Assembly: GCF_047496725.1 (NCBI RefSeq)
Contig: NC_132973.1
Span: forward strand, 14,624,233 to 14,688,232
Direction of reading: 5' to 3'
From: Anoplolepis gracilipes
Taxonomy: Eukaryota; Arthropoda; Insecta; Hymenoptera; Formicidae
Length of the DNA stretch: 64,000 bases
Below the pieces are notes generated by a model. It was not told the DNA's origin. It ran no database searches and worked only from the letters and a program-made list of their open reading frames with translations. Position 1 is the first letter of the stretch; the number at the start of each line of letters is the position of its first letter. This document shows positions 60,890 to 64,000 of the stretch, one piece after another. The translations under genes were made by a program, and so were the position numbers.

Positions 60890-62080
60890 AAAAGTAGAAA
60901 ATAATATAAACGGTATATATGTCTGAAATATATCTGATCAGTAATTGTTTTTATCTGGGATATAAAACTGAAATTAAAACAATATTATAACTAAAATAAT
61001 ACCATTTTTTAGATGCATAGAACATAAAACATTTTTACAGAAAATTGACTAAGGTAAAATGCAAAAAGGAGTATTAATATGATGAATTTTATGGAAATTT
61101 AAATGTGAATAATTCTTCGTAATCACCAAAACTGTGAAACAATTAAACAGTAATTAACAAGTGATTAAATAGTAACAATAAAAGAAATTATTTTAAAATG
61201 AGTCATTATCTCAACTATTTCTCAAATATTTTAACCTGTGTACAATTTATTTAAAAAATAAAAATTAAATTTTAGACAAAATGTATTAAAATCTTGATTT
61301 TTCATGCTTTAAAATTATAGCAACATTACCTTAGTACATGTAAATAATACGATGACAGTCAGTTTCCGGTACATGATCTTGCGCTTTCATCTTATCGACG
61401 AATTCGTTTAATCTCATCATCAGAATGCTTAGCTGGCATGCATAGCACAGCTTCGGCAATGCTGCATACATCTGTTGTGATAGAATTCACTGTAAAGGTC
61501 GACAGTAGTTGTAGGCCGATTATGATCTCGTTCGTCGGACTGTATCTGGCATCCACTAGTTCCGTGCAGAATGGACACTGCAGCTGGTGTGTTATTATGG
61601 TGACCATACAAATAATCACCAGTGTCAGAGCGGTAATAATGCTGTAGGACTCTGCATAAAGACCACATAGAAACCGGACACGAATTGGCCGAATTTGAAA
61701 AGAACTTGGCGTTCCTCAGTATTATTTTACAATCGCACATTCCCTTTACAGTCTGTCAATCGACACACAAGTAATTCACGCACTTGCGTTTCTCGTAGCT
61801 ACGAAATACCAATGAGCAGTAGTTCGTGCCGCCCATCGGCCAAATGCATCATCGGACTTTCAGTTTCAAAAAGTTTCATGTACATCCGGTTTGAATAAGA
61901 TATACGGCACACAGAGTACTATTGTAAAAGCAATCGGAGAGTAACAGACGAACTGAATGCGCGATAATGTGTCGGTTTCGGACCATCGATTAGTTTTAAA
62001 AACCAGCTGAACGCTGTATTCGCAGTCCTGTTCATACGTAATAATGTGTATAGGGAACACACAGAAGGAGTGCGACATGC
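60890..62080 (-). pseudogene. psi11: decayed OR, OR13/OR14 clade
   Basis: Exon 1 relic runs 62080-61325: QDCEYSVQLV at the start, IQFVCYSPIAFTIVLC, then LQCPFCTELVDARYSPTNE and LQLLSTFTVNSIT, with several frame changes and loss of the HACGQ region. The start of an exon 2 relic (FISQIK after TTTCAG) is near 60972. Exons 3-5 not found. Confidence 0.8.
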
Positions 62081-62617
62081 GGACTATTGAACGACAATAT
62101 TTTCAATGGAAAAGACAGTAGAACTCGTTTTTTCAGGAAATATAGCTGGCTTAAAAAGAGAAGGAACTGTAGGTTTTTCGGACGATGAAGGGGAAAAAGC
62201 GATCAATATTTGTGTGTACATTTTTACGAGAGTGTAATGTTGTTTAAGACTATATTGCAGATTACATTATATAATACATGTTACTTAGAATTAGTTGCAT
62301 GAACGGAAAAATTTCTGTGCAACGCGATATTATAAATGCTGTATATCTTACTTCCTCAATTTTAAAAGTGGATTTTTTAAATTTCTAATCAATATTATTT
62401 AATTTTATATTGTGTAATAAAAGTGATAAAAGAGACTTTGATGAAAAGAAATTTGATAAAAAGATGTAAAAAGTGTATTAAATTTGTTAGCGAGTATTTC
62501 TTAATATATGCAGATATGTAAGTATTCTATTCATTGTAATGGTGTTTATATATATTTATTTGAATCACAATTATAATAATTTCTACAACAGATTAAAATA
62601 AGTTAACGTACGTAGTA
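62081..62617. other. psi11 upstream spacer
   Basis: AT-rich; no GC box directly upstream of psi11 and no gene seen. Confidence 0.4.
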
Positions 62618-63490
62618 TGTTCGAGCGCAGATAATCATACAATGCACTTGCGTGTAACTTTCTTTTCCGGAGGGAAACGATCAAATCATTAGTCATGATA
62701 GGAAGTATTGTAGGGTGCATTTTATATTTATCACACTGACTGACATATAGTCATATGGTAATCAATATGAAAACGTAGTAGTTCTTTTCTACTTTGCTTA
62801 TATGCCGTTGATTTTGTATTATGTGTGGAAGACTTGCATTCTCTTTCATACGTATGTATCCTGAGATCAAATCAGTACATATAATGTTTATCAAATTACA
62901 CAAATTTCTTTAGCCACAAAAGATCGGTTGATTTCGATCAAGATTTTAACAATTCAGTTGGATGGTTAATTATATGTTCTTTTCATATTTATAGATAATC
63001 GTGAGATTATTTATTGAGATTAAATTTTTGTTAATAAATTCTTATGTGTGTTGTCAAAGTATGAGAGCTCGGAGTTTATTGAAAGGATTTCACATAAAGA
63101 CACAAATGTAACGTTAAAGGGAAAGTTCCTTTCCTCCGACGTAAGTTTCCTTCTAGGATGAAGTTAGTTTAAAAATCAGGTATGTTAGATGATGTTATAG
63201 GATGCATTTTATAGATATTGACTATTACAAGAGAATAAATTGGGATATTTTTTTCCTGATTTATATCTTTTGCTATTCATGTATTATATTCATTTTTCTT
63301 CTTTTAAAGACTTTTAAAATACTGTTTTTTCCTGAAGTATTATATTATAATATGCATATATATATAATACATGTACATATGAAACATTATTGCTTGTGTA
63401 TATTTATCTTAATTGTATGTAGAATAAATAGAATAAGAATTTTAGGACTGTTTTGTTTTGAAATTGTTTGTGCATAAATACAAGGTAAAA
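62618..63490. repeat. Segmental duplication, copy B (partner at 54637-55475)
   Basis: Collinear with copy A but retaining about 20 bp that copy A lacks, including TGCACTTGCGTG near 62643, a decayed form of the shared promoter box. This supports an origin from OR 5' flank. Confidence 0.75.
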
Positions 63491-63806
63491 AGTAAAATGT
63501 GTGAATTTTTCAAAATAGAATATATATTCAAAATTAATTAAATTATTTAATTTTTTATATATGTTATATATATGCTTTTAAATGTACAATCCTTTAATTA
63601 TGTATACCTATATATATTTATTTATTTATTTATTTATCATTTATTATATTGTAATAGTTTTATATATGGATTAGATTTATATATACGAAAAAAATTTAAT
63701 ATATATCCACATATAAGAAATATATATACATATAAGAAATTTTATTTAACATTTTCTATATAGAACATATTATAAAATAATTATATTTTGTCATGCCATA
63801 TTTACA
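63491..63806. other. AT-rich spacer with TTTA repeat
   Basis: (TTTA)n at 63616-63638 and TA-rich sequence. No exon. Confidence 0.5.
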
Positions 63807-63864
63807 TAGTTAAAGTTCGAAGCATATTTAGATTTTTAGATATGTAACAAATGTGTAGTTATCT
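63807..63864 (-). pseudogene. psi12: exon 5 relic at the window edge
   Basis: After a TTCCAG acceptor the coding strand ends in the same ATGCTTCGAACTTTAACTAT and stop as OR14 exon 5, but the first half carries extra bases and a stop codon. It may be the last exon of a further, broken array member to the right. Confidence 0.5.
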
Positions 63865-64000
63865 GGAATTAATATATTAATTTATATGTTGTAAATAGAA
63901 TTATATACAAATATGTTTTACGTTATTATTTTTTGTATATTTGTAGCAGAATAGATAATTTTAGAAATTAAGTTTTTGTTTTATTTATAAAAGCCATATA

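Overview
This window is a tandem array of insect odorant receptor (OR) genes, almost certainly from an ant or another aculeate hymenopteran. The DNA is AT-rich with many simple repeats and small transposons. Every recognisable gene lies on the minus strand, head to tail, about one per 2-5 kb. I rebuilt splice sites by hand: 14 ORs have a complete open reading frame of 401-412 residues, and a fifteenth (OR4) is complete except for a 1-base deletion in exon 4. About twelve further loci are decayed ORs or single-exon relics. The names OR1-OR15 and psi1-psi12 are local labels in coordinate order. The hymenopteran subfamily cannot be fixed without a tree.

Gene plan (coding strand): exon 1 encodes about 262-272 residues (TM1-TM5 region). 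Exon 2 is always 100 bp, exon 3 is 111 bp (114 in OR15), exon 4 is 156 bp, and exon 5 is 51-60 bp including the stop. Intron 1 is phase 2 and the others phase 0. OR1 and OR2 alone carry one extra intron inside exon 1. Shared protein marks are [D/E]W near residue 120, an N-glycosylation sequon in the second extracellular loop, an HACGQ-like motif near the end of exon 1, FCYIGE in exon 3, an NWY...AGK stretch in exon 4 and a YLNxLRT-type end (TM7) in exon 5. Each protein is expected to be a 7-TM inverted-topology tuning subunit that pairs with the co-receptor Orco, which is not in this window.

Layout: 0.3-8.8 kb OR1 and OR2 (sister pair; OR1 holds a 2.55-kb transposon in an intron). 9.6-11.5 kb OR3. 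12.4-20.3 kb psi1, frameshifted OR4 and OR5 (one clade). 20.9-22.9 kb OR6. 24.1-29.1 kb OR7 and OR8 (pair). 29.8-44.0 kb OR9, OR10 and OR11 with interspersed relics psi2-psi7; OR9 and OR10 are a recent duplication. 45.5-47.5 kb OR12 (same clade). 48.0-53.9 kb OR13 and OR14 with psi8 between. 55.5-62.1 kb psi9, OR15, psi10 and psi11. The window ends in an exon-5 relic.

Regulation: all 14 intact genes, and OR4, have a GC-rich box resembling TGCGCA-N-GCGC 41-117 bp upstream of the start codon. It stands out sharply from the AT-rich background. Similar boxes survive upstream of dead or missing genes. Same-strand packing with short spacers fits the read-through and transcriptional-interference model proposed for ant OR arrays, but the sequence alone cannot show that.
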